Shown piece by piece: positions 49,936 through 57,251 of a stretch of 64,000 nucleotides of DNA. The DNA lies in contig NZ_KQ947383.1 in assembly GCF_001484765.1 (NCBI RefSeq), positions 513 to 64,512 of the forward strand. Reading direction: 5' to 3'. This DNA comes from Entomohabitans teleogrylli (lineage in GTDB: Bacteria; Pseudomonadota; Gammaproteobacteria; Enterobacterales; Enterobacteriaceae). The notes under the pieces were generated by a model, which saw only the letters and a list, made by a program, of their open reading frames with translations, was not told the DNA's origin and searched no databases. Position 1 is the stretch's first letter. Every line of letters starts with the position of its first letter. A program made the translations under genes and the position numbers.

Positions 49936-50402
49936 GATTTCGGCCACTCCCTGTTTAGTGCAATATCGATAATACTGGAACCGGCGATCAGTTCAGGGTA
50001 ATAACCCCATCCCGGGGGAAGAATGGGACGCTCAAATAATTCGATCTTAGCGCTGTACCGCCAGTACATCCCGCCCTCAGGTGTCGGCCCCTCCGGTATA
50101 TCCATAAAGCGACACACGTACCCCTTCTCCCCGAGCGGCGTCAGCAATGGCATGTTGAACCACGCCACGCCATCATTCAGCACATCACGAAACCACGCAT
50201 CAAATACCTGGGCCTGAGCGTCAGTAAATATCCAGGCAATTGATGTTTCCGTCGGCACGAATGTATAAGCTCGCCTCTGCCGGCGGCGGCCAGTAGACAT
50301 TTGGGTGGTTTTCAGAGGTGAAACTGGTTTGAGCCCAAAGCTGTCTTTTAGGGGGCACGGGAGATAATCAGACGGATAATCGATGTTTGTCGTGATATCC
50401 AA
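49932..50402 (-). CDS. Minor tail protein, gpM-like position
   Basis: The 156-residue protein lies directly after the tape measure gene. The central DAQAQVFDAWFRDVLNDGVA stretch and WFNMPLLTPLGEKGY are typical of tail proteins that occupy the lambda M position in HK97-type tails. It is coupled to DUF1833 by ATGA and starts one base after the tape measure stop. Confidence 0.75.
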   Translation of the reverse strand: MDITTNIDYPSDYLPCPLKDSFGLKPVSPLKTTQMSTGRRRQRRAYTFVPTETSIAWIFTDAQAQVFDAWFRDVLNDGVAWFNMPLLTPLGEKGYVCRFMDIPEGPTPEGGMYWRYSAKIELFERPILPPGWGYYPELIAGSSIIDIALNREWPKS

Positions 50403-52961
50403 TTAGCCAATCCTCCTGCCTGCATTAGTTTTGGCCATCAGCACTTTGTGTAGATCGCCGGTACCTGTAGCGATAGAGTTAACCGCCTGGCGGTATCCTC
50501 TCGCAGCACCCTCATCAGCAGCCCTTTTCACCAGTTGGATGGTTGCATCAGACGGATTGCCGTTAATTGGTATGTTGATGTTGGGAGCGTAAATATTTCC
50601 CCTGTTTCCTACCGCATCCCGGTTAACCCTATCCAGGGTGGCATCCAGTTTTGCGCTGGTTTGGGCTGTAGTGACTCGCTCTCCCTGCTGAAGGAGCCAC
50701 GTGCCCGTTTCCGGCACGCGATCCAGACCATCATGAGCCATACCAGATAAAGCCGCGGTGGTAACGCCGGCTGCGAGCGGGATTGTTGCCGCTGCCGCTG
50801 CAGCCATCGCAGCCGGCGCCAGACCAGGACCAACAATGGGGATGGCTGCTGTCGATGCGTACGCCGCAAGTTGCGCCTGTAAGGATGTTGCCTGGGCGTT
50901 AGCGATCAGCCCGGTAGCCGCGCTGGACTGCGCTGTTTTGCCGACCAGCAATTGCACCGCCTGATACACAAGCCATTGCGCGGCGATATCTGCCAAAACC
51001 CTGATTATCGACTTACCCAGATCAGCAAAGGCATTACTGAAGGCGTCTCCAAGATCCTCAGCGCCGGTAACGAGGTCATACAGATTGCTGGATACCGATG
51101 ATGTTGCAGAGTCCATGACAGATGTCAGCGCGTCTGCGGCCTGCTGGTAATAGTCTGAGGCATTGTCAGCAAAGTTCATCAGGGCATCAGATAACCCGCT
51201 TTCCCAGTCGCTCTTCTGTTCGTCGGCCTGCTGATAATACTCCTCCTGAATCTTCAGGCGGTCGTTGAGAGCCTCCTGCAGGACCGCCGTTTGTTTATCG
51301 TAGAGTGATTTCTCAATATCACCGCTCTGGTATTGCAGCTGTAGCTCATGCTGCTGATTGAGGAAACCACGCTCGATCTCCAGCCTCTCACGCATCCTAT
51401 CCCGGGCTTTATCCCCCAGTCCGGCACCAACAAAATCAGAGTTAAGCACCGCGGCGTCATTACGGTTCTGGTTCTGCAGTCCTGCTGCGTAGGATGCCAC
51501 CTTGAGGTTTTCGATATTCTCCTTTCTCAGGTTTTTCAACTGATCAAGTTCTTTCGCGAGCTGCTCAAGGCGAACTTTCTGCTTCTCGTTAACGCCTGCC
51601 AGTTTGCCGTCGGCAATATCAAACTGGAGTTTCTGAAACTCAGTGACCTCCTCAGTTTTGCGGCCAGTTGTTTCTATAAGAGCAATCTGCCGCAGGTAGC
51701 TGAGTTCAAGTGATTTATATGCGTTCTGGAGTTTCTTCACTCCTGAGTCTATTTTTTGCTTTCCGTTTTTCTCCCCAAGACCCAACTCATAACCATTGCC
51801 AACAGTTGCCTGAGCGACAGGTAGGTTTATAAGATTATTTTTATTTTGCTCTTCTCGTAACTTTGCAAGTGCATCATAGAGCCTAGTCAGTTCATCTCTT
51901 GCGCTTTTTTCAGTATCATCTATCCCTAACAACCTACCAAATAAAGAGCCATTTTTTGAATAATTTGATATTGTTTTTGTTAAATAGTTAATTCTCTCCT
52001 GTATTTCTGCGGAATTTGTTATATCAACATTACCGCTTATTGCAGCCACTCTATTTCCAGTTATAGTTGCAATTTCACCAGCCTTTGAAGCTATAGTAAC
52101 AATCCACCCGCCAAGTTCTGCAACTTTACTAACAAGTTGAACCAAGCCATTTAATACATTTGGATCTGTGAGTATGTTTCTTACATTTTCAAATGATTTT
52201 GTAATAGCTGAAAGATCTACCTTGGCTAAACCTGAAGCTATTTCTATCTTAAGGCCCCTAACACTATCCTCAATCTCCTCAAATAGTGAGTCTATTTTTA
52301 GCAAATCATCAATTGATTTTTGGTCTGGTGCTATCCCATAATCCTTAGAAAGCTTAATAAACTCCTTTAATTTTTTGTTGTTATTGTCAAAAAGTGGAAT
52401 TAATTTAGAAAGATCACCGCCAAGACTTTCTAATATTGTGATTTTTTCAGCATTTGTTTTTATTTTACCAAGCGCATCACCAATAACTAATAACTTTTGA
52501 TCTGGCGTTAATTCAGATAACTTTACAGCAGAAAGACCGAGAGCATTTAATGCTTTTACTGCTTGTCCTGATTTATTTATTACTGCATCGCCAATTTTAT
52601 CATCTATATCACGGAAAATATCTGCTATTTTGTTACCATATAATCCAGCCTTCTCAGCTGCATACTGCCATGATAAAAGGTCCTGCGTTGATATTTTGAG
52701 AGAGCTGGATAACTTATCTATCTCGGATATCTGTTTTGCTGTAGATTTCAAAAGATGAAACCCTGCTGCGCCAGCCGCTGTGGCAGCAGTAATGGCTACA
52801 CCTGCAACTTTAGCCAACCCAGCGCTTGCTGAGGATGCATCCTTAACTACTTGCTCCCTCCATTTTGCTGATGCGCGCTCCGCTTTTTCAATGCCGGAAA
52901 CAAAGCCCCCCGTTTTGGCTATTACGTCAATTGTAAGAACACCCAGAGATTTATTTGCCAT
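50403..52961 (-). CDS. Tail tape measure protein
   Basis: The 852-residue protein sets tail length. The N-terminus (MANKSLGVLTIDVIAKTGGF, GIEKAERASAKWRE) is typical, followed by long alpha-helical segments, a central predicted coiled coil (about 430-590), a hydrophobic region near 690-770 and a Gly-rich end. The start ATG at 52961 follows GGGGC; a six-residue extension is not needed. The first 400 or so codons (52961 to about 51760) are clearly AT-rich while the rest is balanced, which suggests mosaic recombination within the gene. Confidence 0.92.
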   Translation of the reverse strand: MANKSLGVLTIDVIAKTGGFVSGIEKAERASAKWREQVVKDASSASAGLAKVAGVAITAATAAGAAGFHLLKSTAKQISEIDKLSSSLKISTQDLLSWQYAAEKAGLYGNKIADIFRDIDDKIGDAVINKSGQAVKALNALGLSAVKLSELTPDQKLLVIGDALGKIKTNAEKITILESLGGDLSKLIPLFDNNNKKLKEFIKLSKDYGIAPDQKSIDDLLKIDSLFEEIEDSVRGLKIEIASGLAKVDLSAITKSFENVRNILTDPNVLNGLVQLVSKVAELGGWIVTIASKAGEIATITGNRVAAISGNVDITNSAEIQERINYLTKTISNYSKNGSLFGRLLGIDDTEKSARDELTRLYDALAKLREEQNKNNLINLPVAQATVGNGYELGLGEKNGKQKIDSGVKKLQNAYKSLELSYLRQIALIETTGRKTEEVTEFQKLQFDIADGKLAGVNEKQKVRLEQLAKELDQLKNLRKENIENLKVASYAAGLQNQNRNDAAVLNSDFVGAGLGDKARDRMRERLEIERGFLNQQHELQLQYQSGDIEKSLYDKQTAVLQEALNDRLKIQEEYYQQADEQKSDWESGLSDALMNFADNASDYYQQAADALTSVMDSATSSVSSNLYDLVTGAEDLGDAFSNAFADLGKSIIRVLADIAAQWLVYQAVQLLVGKTAQSSAATGLIANAQATSLQAQLAAYASTAAIPIVGPGLAPAAMAAAAAATIPLAAGVTTAALSGMAHDGLDRVPETGTWLLQQGERVTTAQTSAKLDATLDRVNRDAVGNRGNIYAPNINIPINGNPSDATIQLVKRAADEGAARGYRQAVNSIATGTGDLHKVLMAKTNAGRRIG

Positions 52962-52977
52962 AATAAGCCCCAAAAAC

Positions 52978-53002
52978 AAAAAAAACCACCTGATTATAGG
53001 TG
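52978..53002 (-). terminator. Terminator after the zinc-ribbon gene
   Basis: CCACCT (52985-52990) and AGGTGG (52997-53002) form a stem; on the minus strand it is followed by a run of T residues. It lies between the zinc-ribbon gene stop and the tape measure start, so it isolates the accessory gene from late tail transcription. Confidence 0.93.
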
Positions 53003-53055
53003 GTTTGTTGGATAATAAAAACTATGACTAGTTTTGCTATGTGTAAATCAATAAA

Positions 53056-53814
53056 TCAATTTTTGCCACCTTGTAATCTTTGAGGGTAATCATAAGTATC
53101 AAAATTAAAACCTTGTTCACCAGCCTGATAAAAAGTTACACCAATCACAACATTTTTATTCTTTTTTATATAAGACTCGAAACCTTTTGGATTTTTAAAA
53201 AAAATCATATTTGATTTTCCTGATGCCTCAGAAACTGCATGCCACACCCTAACCTTATCATCATCACCTCTTGTCCTTATTGAGCAATCTTGATATCCGC
53301 ATATTATTTGCCCTTTTGATATTACAACATATGCATCAAATCCTTCACTTCCTTTTCTAAATATAAGTGTTAAGAATGAACCATTTTCATCATTATATGG
53401 ATAATCAAATTTCACTGAGTTTTTAGAGCGAGCCAATAAATAAGATACCTTTTTTCCGGTTACACTATCTACATCTTCATGTGTAAGCCAGTTAACTACC
53501 TTAACTTCTTTTTTTATTGTTGTTGTATTTTTAGTATTAGTTGTTGTTTCTTTTTCATTCTGAGAACGATTAACTCCATCATTATTTTCTGATGAGTGCT
53601 GGGTCGTGTTGTACAATTCTTCTTCTGGTACATCTGAAAAATTATTAACAACAAAACCAAACACTAATACTCCAAGAAAAATAACAAATAACATAGCTCT
53701 CATAGATGGCCCCTTGTCTATGCTGATGACATGCACTGGAGCGCCACATTTAGGACACGACTTTGCTTTGTCAGATATATTTTCACCGCATTCTTTGCAA
53801 TTAATTAAAGACAT
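53056..53814 (-). CDS. Zinc-ribbon single-pass membrane protein (accessory moron)
   Basis: I do not recognise a named family. This 252-residue protein starts with a zinc ribbon (Cys6, Cys9, Cys20, Cys23), then one hydrophobic helix (about 39-58), a Thr/Asn/Glu-rich linker (about 60-105), and a mixed domain with VRVWHAVSEASG and KNKNVVIGVTFYQAGEQGF. The layout suggests a cytoplasmic zinc ribbon and an external or periplasmic domain. It is very AT-rich and has its own terminator, as expected of a late-acquired moron. A role in host change or superinfection exclusion is only a guess. Confidence 0.75.
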   Translation of the reverse strand: MSLINCKECGENISDKAKSCPKCGAPVHVISIDKGPSMRAMLFVIFLGVLVFGFVVNNFSDVPEEELYNTTQHSSENNDGVNRSQNEKETTTNTKNTTTIKKEVKVVNWLTHEDVDSVTGKKVSYLLARSKNSVKFDYPYNDENGSFLTLIFRKGSEGFDAYVVISKGQIICGYQDCSIRTRGDDDKVRVWHAVSEASGKSNMIFFKNPKGFESYIKKNKNVVIGVTFYQAGEQGFNFDTYDYPQRLQGGKN

Positions 53815-53879
53815 TCCACGCCACCCTCATACTATTTTTACAAATAGTAGCAGTTATCAGGGAAACGATCAGCTACTGC

Positions 53880-53944
53880 TGATTGACTACACGATCATCC
53901 TCTGGACAGAACGTAGCGCTGCTCATCACACCAGGATGCTGTAA
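53880..53944 (+). pseudogene. Remnant of a first ORF6N gene
   Basis: The plus-strand translation ...TIILWTERSAAHHTRML followed by a stop matches the ILWTERGAARHAKMLE core of the intact ORF6N protein at 54766-55359. The 5' and 3' parts are missing. It is the eroded first member of the tandem array. Confidence 0.7.
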
Positions 53945-54024
53945 GCCAACCGCGATTGACTGAGTTAGCGGTATAGTTATATGATTCAGTTTGGTGCTCA
54001 AAACACCTCAACAAACAGCGGTTA

Positions 54025-54052
54025 CCGCGCCCGACAGATATGCGGTTTTTTT
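54025..54052 (+). terminator. Terminator between ORF6N cassettes one and two
   Basis: CCGC (54025-54028) pairs with GCGG (54042-54045) around a long loop, followed by seven or more T residues. It lies where the first ORF6N copy would have ended. The stem is short, so confidence is moderate. Confidence 0.6.
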
Positions 54053-54085
54053 GTGTCCAGATTTCTTGGTTTATGACCGGGCGTG

Positions 54086-54184
54086 CGGCTAATACAATAC
54101 CAGTAATGGGAATATGCCCGCCGACTTTCGACGGTTTTGAGCGCCCGGTCCCCCTCAAAAAGGGTCAATCAAAATATTCGAAAG
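54086..54184 (+). ncRNA. C4-type antisense RNA and target region, cassette two
   Basis: The leader contains CAGTAATGGGAATATGCCCG (54100-54119), matching the analogous block of cassette three. Two segments, CTTTCGA (54125-54131) and TTTTGA (54135-54140), are exactly complementary to TCGAAAG (54178-54184, reaching the AAAGGA ribosome binding site) and TCAAAA (54169-54174). Two separate, correctly ordered antisense blocks are the hallmark of the C4 RNA family known from phage P1/P7 and many prophages, which represses the downstream gene. Processing by the host would release the short RNA. Family assignment is by structure, not a covariance search. Confidence 0.75.
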
Positions 54185-54194
54185 GACATAAATC

Positions 54195-54504
54195 ATGAAA
54201 TCCATCTCAGCAGAAACAGTCTCACCAGTCACTCACAATCAGAGACCAGTCATCACCACCGAGTTACTTGCACAGCTTTACTATACCTATAGCAACAATA
54301 TCAAAGTCAACTACACCCGTAACGCTGAGCGTTTTGTTGAAGGTAAACACTTTTTCAAAGTTGTTGGTGAGGAGCTGAAAAATTTGCGGGTTACTTTAAG
54401 TAACTCACAAAATCCTGTTTCTCCAAAAACCCGCCCCCCTTATCCTCTGGATAGAACGTGGCGCCGCACGACACGCCAAAATGCTGGAAACCAATCAGGC
54501 TTGA
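54195..54504 (+). pseudogene. ORF6N-domain gene, frameshifted and truncated
   Basis: The frame from ATG 54195 (ribosome binding site AAAGGA) encodes an ORF6N-like start: PVITTELLAQLYYTYSNNIK, then NAERFVEGKHFFKVVGEEL. At a C-run (54435-54440) the frame changes; the alternative frame continues PLILWIERGAARHAKMLETNQA and then meets TGA (54502-54504). Homologs continue past this point (ETDQAWEVFEKLEDCYF), so the gene is frameshifted and C-terminally truncated. The leader RNA and terminator remain intact. Confidence 0.85.
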
Positions 54505-54572
54505 CGTTATGGGTGGTAGCTTGTAGATTTATGAACGCGAGGCGTCGAAACCTCTTCTCAGCGCGGTCATAA

Positions 54573-54598
54573 CCAACCCCGATAGTGTTGGATTTTTT
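54573..54598 (+). terminator. Terminator between ORF6N cassettes two and three
   Basis: CCAAC (54573-54577) pairs with GTTGG (54587-54591), followed by ATTTTTT. It closes the second cassette. Confidence 0.75.
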
Positions 54599-54654
54599 AT
54601 GCCTGTTATTCAGTGGTAGCGCTATGCGACCACGCACCGATCAATGTCGGGAGG

Positions 54655-54760
54655 GCGACGAATACAACACCCGCACGGGGAATAAGTCCGCGGTCTCGTT
54701 GAGCCGTTTCGAACCTCCCGGCACCACTACGTTAGTGGTTATTCGAAAAAATCAACGAGG
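54655..54760 (+). ncRNA. C4-type antisense RNA and target region, cassette three
   Basis: The core CCCGCACGGGGAATAAGTCC (54670-54689) resembles the cassette-two RNA. CTCGTTGA (54695-54702) is exactly complementary to TCAACGAG (54752-54759), which contains the GAGG ribosome binding site of the gene at 54766. TTTCGAA (54707-54713) is complementary to TTCGAAA (54742-54748). A hairpin ACCACTACGTTAGTGGT (54723-54739) lies between. The pairing blocks differ from those of cassette two while complementarity is kept in both, which is covariation. Confidence 0.8.
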
Positions 54761-54765
54761 TCATC

Positions 54766-55359
54766 ATGACTAACCATTCTCCAGTAGAAAACCTGCCAGT
54801 TGTTACTTATAACACCCTTCCTGTGATCACCACTGATATGTTGGCTCAGGTTTATGGCACTGAAACCATCCGCATCCAGCAAAACCATAAGCGCAATGGT
54901 GATCGTTTCATTGCTGGAAAACACTTCTTTAAGCTGGAAGGAGATGAATTAAAAACGTTTAAGAACAGACTATCTTTAAGCGAGTCTGTTGGTAAACGTG
55001 CTCGCAGCCTGATTCTCTGGACAGAACGCGGCGCCGCCCGCCACGCCAAAATGCTCGAAACCGATCAGGCATGGGAGGTCTTCGAAAAACTGGAAGACTG
55101 CTACTTTAACCAGCGGCAGAGCGCAGAGCCGCCGGCACTACCCAGGCGCTGGCTGATGTCTGTCGATAGTGATGGGACACAGAAAGCCACCCCGATACCT
55201 GATGATGCGTATGTGATGAACGCTCAGGAATTCCTGTCAGCGCTGGCGCAGGATGCCAGAGTAGACAGAAAATTGCTGGCAGACTTCATCATTGTGGCCA
55301 CACAACGACTGCATCAGGGATACGAATACTTCAGACGTAAAAGCCAGAGTATGATGTGA
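54766..55359 (+). CDS. ORF6N-domain protein (antirepressor-like)
   Basis: This 197-residue protein has an N-terminal ORF6N domain (residues about 15-110): LPVITTDMLAQVYGTE, IRIQQNHKRNGDRFIAGKHF, LILWTERGAARHAKMLETDQ. ORF6N is a DNA-binding module found in phage antirepressor-like (Ant, Roi, KilA) proteins. The C-terminal part (120-197) is a variable, mostly helical segment without clear assignment. It starts after CGAGG (54755-54759) and is predicted to be repressed by the leader RNA. It is on the plus strand, opposite to the tail genes, and ends in its own terminator. Confidence 0.85.
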   Translation: MTNHSPVENLPVVTYNTLPVITTDMLAQVYGTETIRIQQNHKRNGDRFIAGKHFFKLEGDELKTFKNRLSLSESVGKRARSLILWTERGAARHAKMLETDQAWEVFEKLEDCYFNQRQSAEPPALPRRWLMSVDSDGTQKATPIPDDAYVMNAQEFLSALAQDARVDRKLLADFIIVATQRLHQGYEYFRRKSQSMM

Positions 55360-55364
55360 AAACA

Positions 55365-55386
55365 AAAGCCCATTCGTGGGCTTTCT
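55365..55386 (+). terminator. Terminator of the intact ORF6N gene
   Basis: AAAGCCCA-TTCG-TGGGCTTT (55365-55384) is an 8-bp stem with a UUCG tetraloop just after the stop. The U-run is short. Confidence 0.8.
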
Positions 55387-55391
55387 ATCAG

Positions 55392-55414
55392 AAAAAAGCC
55401 ACCAGAAGGTGGCT
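55392..55414 (-). terminator. Terminator of the small lipoprotein gene
   Basis: AGCCACC (55397-55403) and GGTGGCT (55408-55414) form a 7-bp stem with a 4-base loop; on the minus strand T residues follow. It lies seven bases beyond the lipoprotein stop. Confidence 0.92.
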
Positions 55415-55421
55415 GAATTCA

Positions 55422-55778
55422 TCAACTTGCATTTTCACAACCGGACAGGCTGCGATCAATAATCAGGTTTCCCTCAACCCGCAATCCAATCTTGCCAAAC
55501 AGGAAGGAGTGGTTTAACTGTGTAACAACAACATCAGACAAACCAACCGCGCAGCGATCTTTTTCAATTGCGCGGTCTGCTGCTGTTTTAACGTTAGGGA
55601 TTCCTGTAGGGAAGATAATCACGGGATAGCTATCCTCAGCAGTTACGCGCTTGCCTTTAAAGAACTGGCCGCCATTCAGATTGTAATTTTTTGTACTCGC
55701 CACGGTAAGATCCGCAACACGGACAGTACAACCGGTTAGTAAAAGAGCCCCCAATGCTACTGCTATAATTTTCTTCAT
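55422..55778 (-). CDS. Small phage-encoded lipoprotein (possible superinfection exclusion)
   Basis: The 118-residue protein has a lipoprotein signal MKKIIAVALGALLLTGC (lipobox LTGC, Cys17). No further membrane segment is visible. The mature part is basic/polar with two cysteines (Cys95 region and near the C-terminus). Prophage lipoproteins in this position (Cor- or Llp-type) often block phage receptors such as FhuA; I cannot assign it to those families from sequence alone. It is co-oriented with KilA-N, and its own terminator makes it an independent unit. Confidence 0.75.
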   Translation of the reverse strand: MKKIIAVALGALLLTGCTVRVADLTVASTKNYNLNGGQFFKGKRVTAEDSYPVIIFPTGIPNVKTAADRAIEKDRCAVGLSDVVVTQLNHSFLFGKIGLRVEGNLIIDRSLSGCENAS

Positions 55779-55859
55779 TCCATGTTTCCTTTGATTGCAA
55801 TCGGAAACATCCTATCACAAGAAATTTACATGGCAATGCGGGCATCCTTGCCACAATAG

Positions 55860-56390
55860 TTAAGCCTCAAAGCCAGGCAGGTACATTTGAACCTCGTCAA
55901 CCACGCGAGCGCGGGCAGTCAAGAGCAGGCGTTTTCGTCCACCAGCACCCCATTTACCCATTCTACTTGCACACTGGCTCACCTCCCTGGTTTCGGCGTT
56001 TATCACATGGTCAATTTTATTTAAGCGGGCCATGGCATCAAATCCCTGGCGGACAAGAGACTGGAAGGTTTGATAAACACGGATTTCAAATTCAGCGCTA
56101 AGCCACGCAGCATAGCGAATTGCAACGATCTCCAGAGCCCAGACGCCTTGATTCAAGCCACCGTTAATAACCCTAACCGGTTGATTTTTTTCCAGAGTGC
56201 ATTTTTGCATTCTGGCTAAAGTCTGAACAAAATATTTAACCTTTTTTGAGCGAAGAAACTGGCTTGGCCCTTGATTCTCTTTGGCCTGACCGCTGCACAC
56301 TGCCGAAGCGTGCAGATCATTCAGGCTGTAGCGCCCTTCATCGTCAACGCGAACGGAAACGCCGTTTACTGATACGGTTGGATATTTCAT
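55860..56390 (-). CDS. KilA-N domain protein (antirepressor-like)
   Basis: The 176-residue protein has a KilA-N domain (about residues 10-110): SLNDLHASAV, SQFLRSKKVKYFVQTLA, VINGGLNQGVWALEIVAIRY, and the AAWLSAEFEIRVY helix. KilA-N proteins bind DNA and act as phage antirepressors or toxins. It ends with a basic tail (GRKRLLLTARARVVDE). Its leader can base-pair over its own ribosome binding site (separate entry). It lies between the GT chaperone and the lipoprotein, on the same strand as the tail genes. Confidence 0.88.
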   Translation of the reverse strand: MKYPTVSVNGVSVRVDDEGRYSLNDLHASAVCSGQAKENQGPSQFLRSKKVKYFVQTLARMQKCTLEKNQPVRVINGGLNQGVWALEIVAIRYAAWLSAEFEIRVYQTFQSLVRQGFDAMARLNKIDHVINAETREVSQCASRMGKWGAGGRKRLLLTARARVVDEVQMYLPGFEA

Positions 56391-56395
56391 GCGAT

Positions 56396-56500
56396 TTACC
56401 TTAAGAAAGCGAACCTGTCACACAGAAAAGCCGCCCCAAGAGGCCCGCCGGCACTAGCGGCAGTTCTCAGGATCGCTTTCTGTAAGGTTCCTGGATTATA
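56396..56500 (-). promoter_or_regulatory. KilA-N gene leader that can sequester its ribosome binding site
   Basis: On the minus strand TATAAT (56500 to 56495) is a consensus -10 element, though no good -35 is seen. The predicted RNA begins near 56488 with CCTTACAGAAAGCGA (56487 to 56473). This pairs with TCGCTTTCTTAAGG (56412 to 56399), which contains the ribosome binding site AAGG. The pairing is 14 bp with one bulge. Inner GC-rich segments (CTGCCGC, GGCGG, GGGGCGG) allow alternative folds, so either attenuation or a C4-like antisense mechanism is possible. Confidence 0.65.
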
Positions 56501-56538
56501 ACGTGCGCGTGTGAAGCGCGGAGGTTTATTGCGGATAT

Positions 56539-56562
56539 AAAAAAGCCCGGACCATGCCGGGC
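56539..56562 (-). terminator. Terminator between GT and the KilA-N gene
   Basis: GCCCGG (56545-56550) and CCGGGC (56557-56562) form a stem; on the minus strand six T residues follow. It separates the accessory island from the tail operon. Confidence 0.92.
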
Positions 56563-56578
56563 GGGAATTGCTGCAGGG

Positions 56579-57228
56579 CTACGCCCACGTATGCATAGCC
56601 TCTTCCAGTGAGATAGGTGCTGTCTTTATGTGGGGTGCGAAGTCAGCCAGTTTAAACGGTGGCGTATTTTTCCCACGATTGACATTGGCTATGACAGAAG
56701 CCACCAGCGCGGCACCCCATTCCGTTCTCACGATTGGGTTCAGGCCGCCATAGCGCCGGCGGTATTTGAGCCAGAGCCGGTATTCAGACAGGGACAGGTT
56801 TTCCATTGCCTCAGCGATTGTCCTGCCACCTATCCCGTTCATCACAAGCTCGCACCAGACCTCCTCCTCTGGCGTCAGCTCCTCGTCGTCTTTCCCAGGT
56901 TATTAACCTCCTGAATTGCTACCAGGAGCGCAACAGTAAGCGCGCCATCCAGCGCACCACGCTCAGGATCTGCCTCCCCAGTGATATCGGCGGGGGTAAA
57001 GATGGGGTGCCCACCCTCATCACAGACGGACGCCGCTATCCTGCCGGCGATGCCATCAATTTTGCCGGCGCTGGCCAGCACATCAGAAGTCGCTGAATGG
57101 TAACCCAGTGGCCGGATGAAGACTGTCGCCGTCAGTTCATCATCACCCTGCTTCCAGGTGATTTCCTTCTCAACCGGTCGCCCTGTAAATGCACCTGCCG
57201 CCTTCAGATTATCAAGAGTCAATTTCAT
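56579..57228 (-). CDS. Tail assembly chaperone GT fusion (programmed -1 frameshift)
   Basis: The G frame starts at 57228; a -1 shift at GGGAAAG (56896 to 56890) moves translation into the T frame, which continues GKDDEELTPEEEVWCELV and then MNGIGGRTIAEAMENLSLSE to a stop at 56579. The two frames fit as G then -1, and the fusion would be 216 residues. The T part matches the DUF4035/tail assembly T family. In lambda the same heptamer makes gpGT, which holds the tape measure during assembly. Confidence 0.88.
56875..57228 (-). CDS. Tail assembly chaperone G
   Basis: The 117-residue protein (MKLTLDNLKAAGAFTGRPVE) is the main product, a gpG-like tail assembly chaperone. Key stretches are EKEITWKQGDD, VFIRPLGYHS and GALTVALLVAIQEVN. 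It ends ...NLGKTTRS just after the slippery site. It lies 23 bases after the tail tube gene. Confidence 0.87.
   Translation of the reverse strand: MKLTLDNLKAAGAFTGRPVEKEITWKQGDDELTATVFIRPLGYHSATSDVLASAGKIDGIAGRIAASVCDEGGHPIFTPADITGEADPERGALDGALTVALLVAIQEVNNLGKTTRS
56890..56896 (-). other. Slippery heptamer GGGAAAG for -1 frameshifting
   Basis: The heptamer is read G GGA AAG in the G frame, the X XXY YYZ form, and is the same sequence used by lambda G/GT. It is 16 codons before the T-frame GTG-ATG pair, and the G stop follows 13 bases later. Confidence 0.88.
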
Positions 57229-57251
57229 TTGTTTTTCCTGTTTTGAGTTAA

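Noticed and set aside
53895..54158. Minus-strand open frame of 87 codons across the C4-like leader
   Set aside because: It is antisense to the leader RNA and the ORF6N remnant; such frames often arise from these structured leaders. It has no ribosome binding site.
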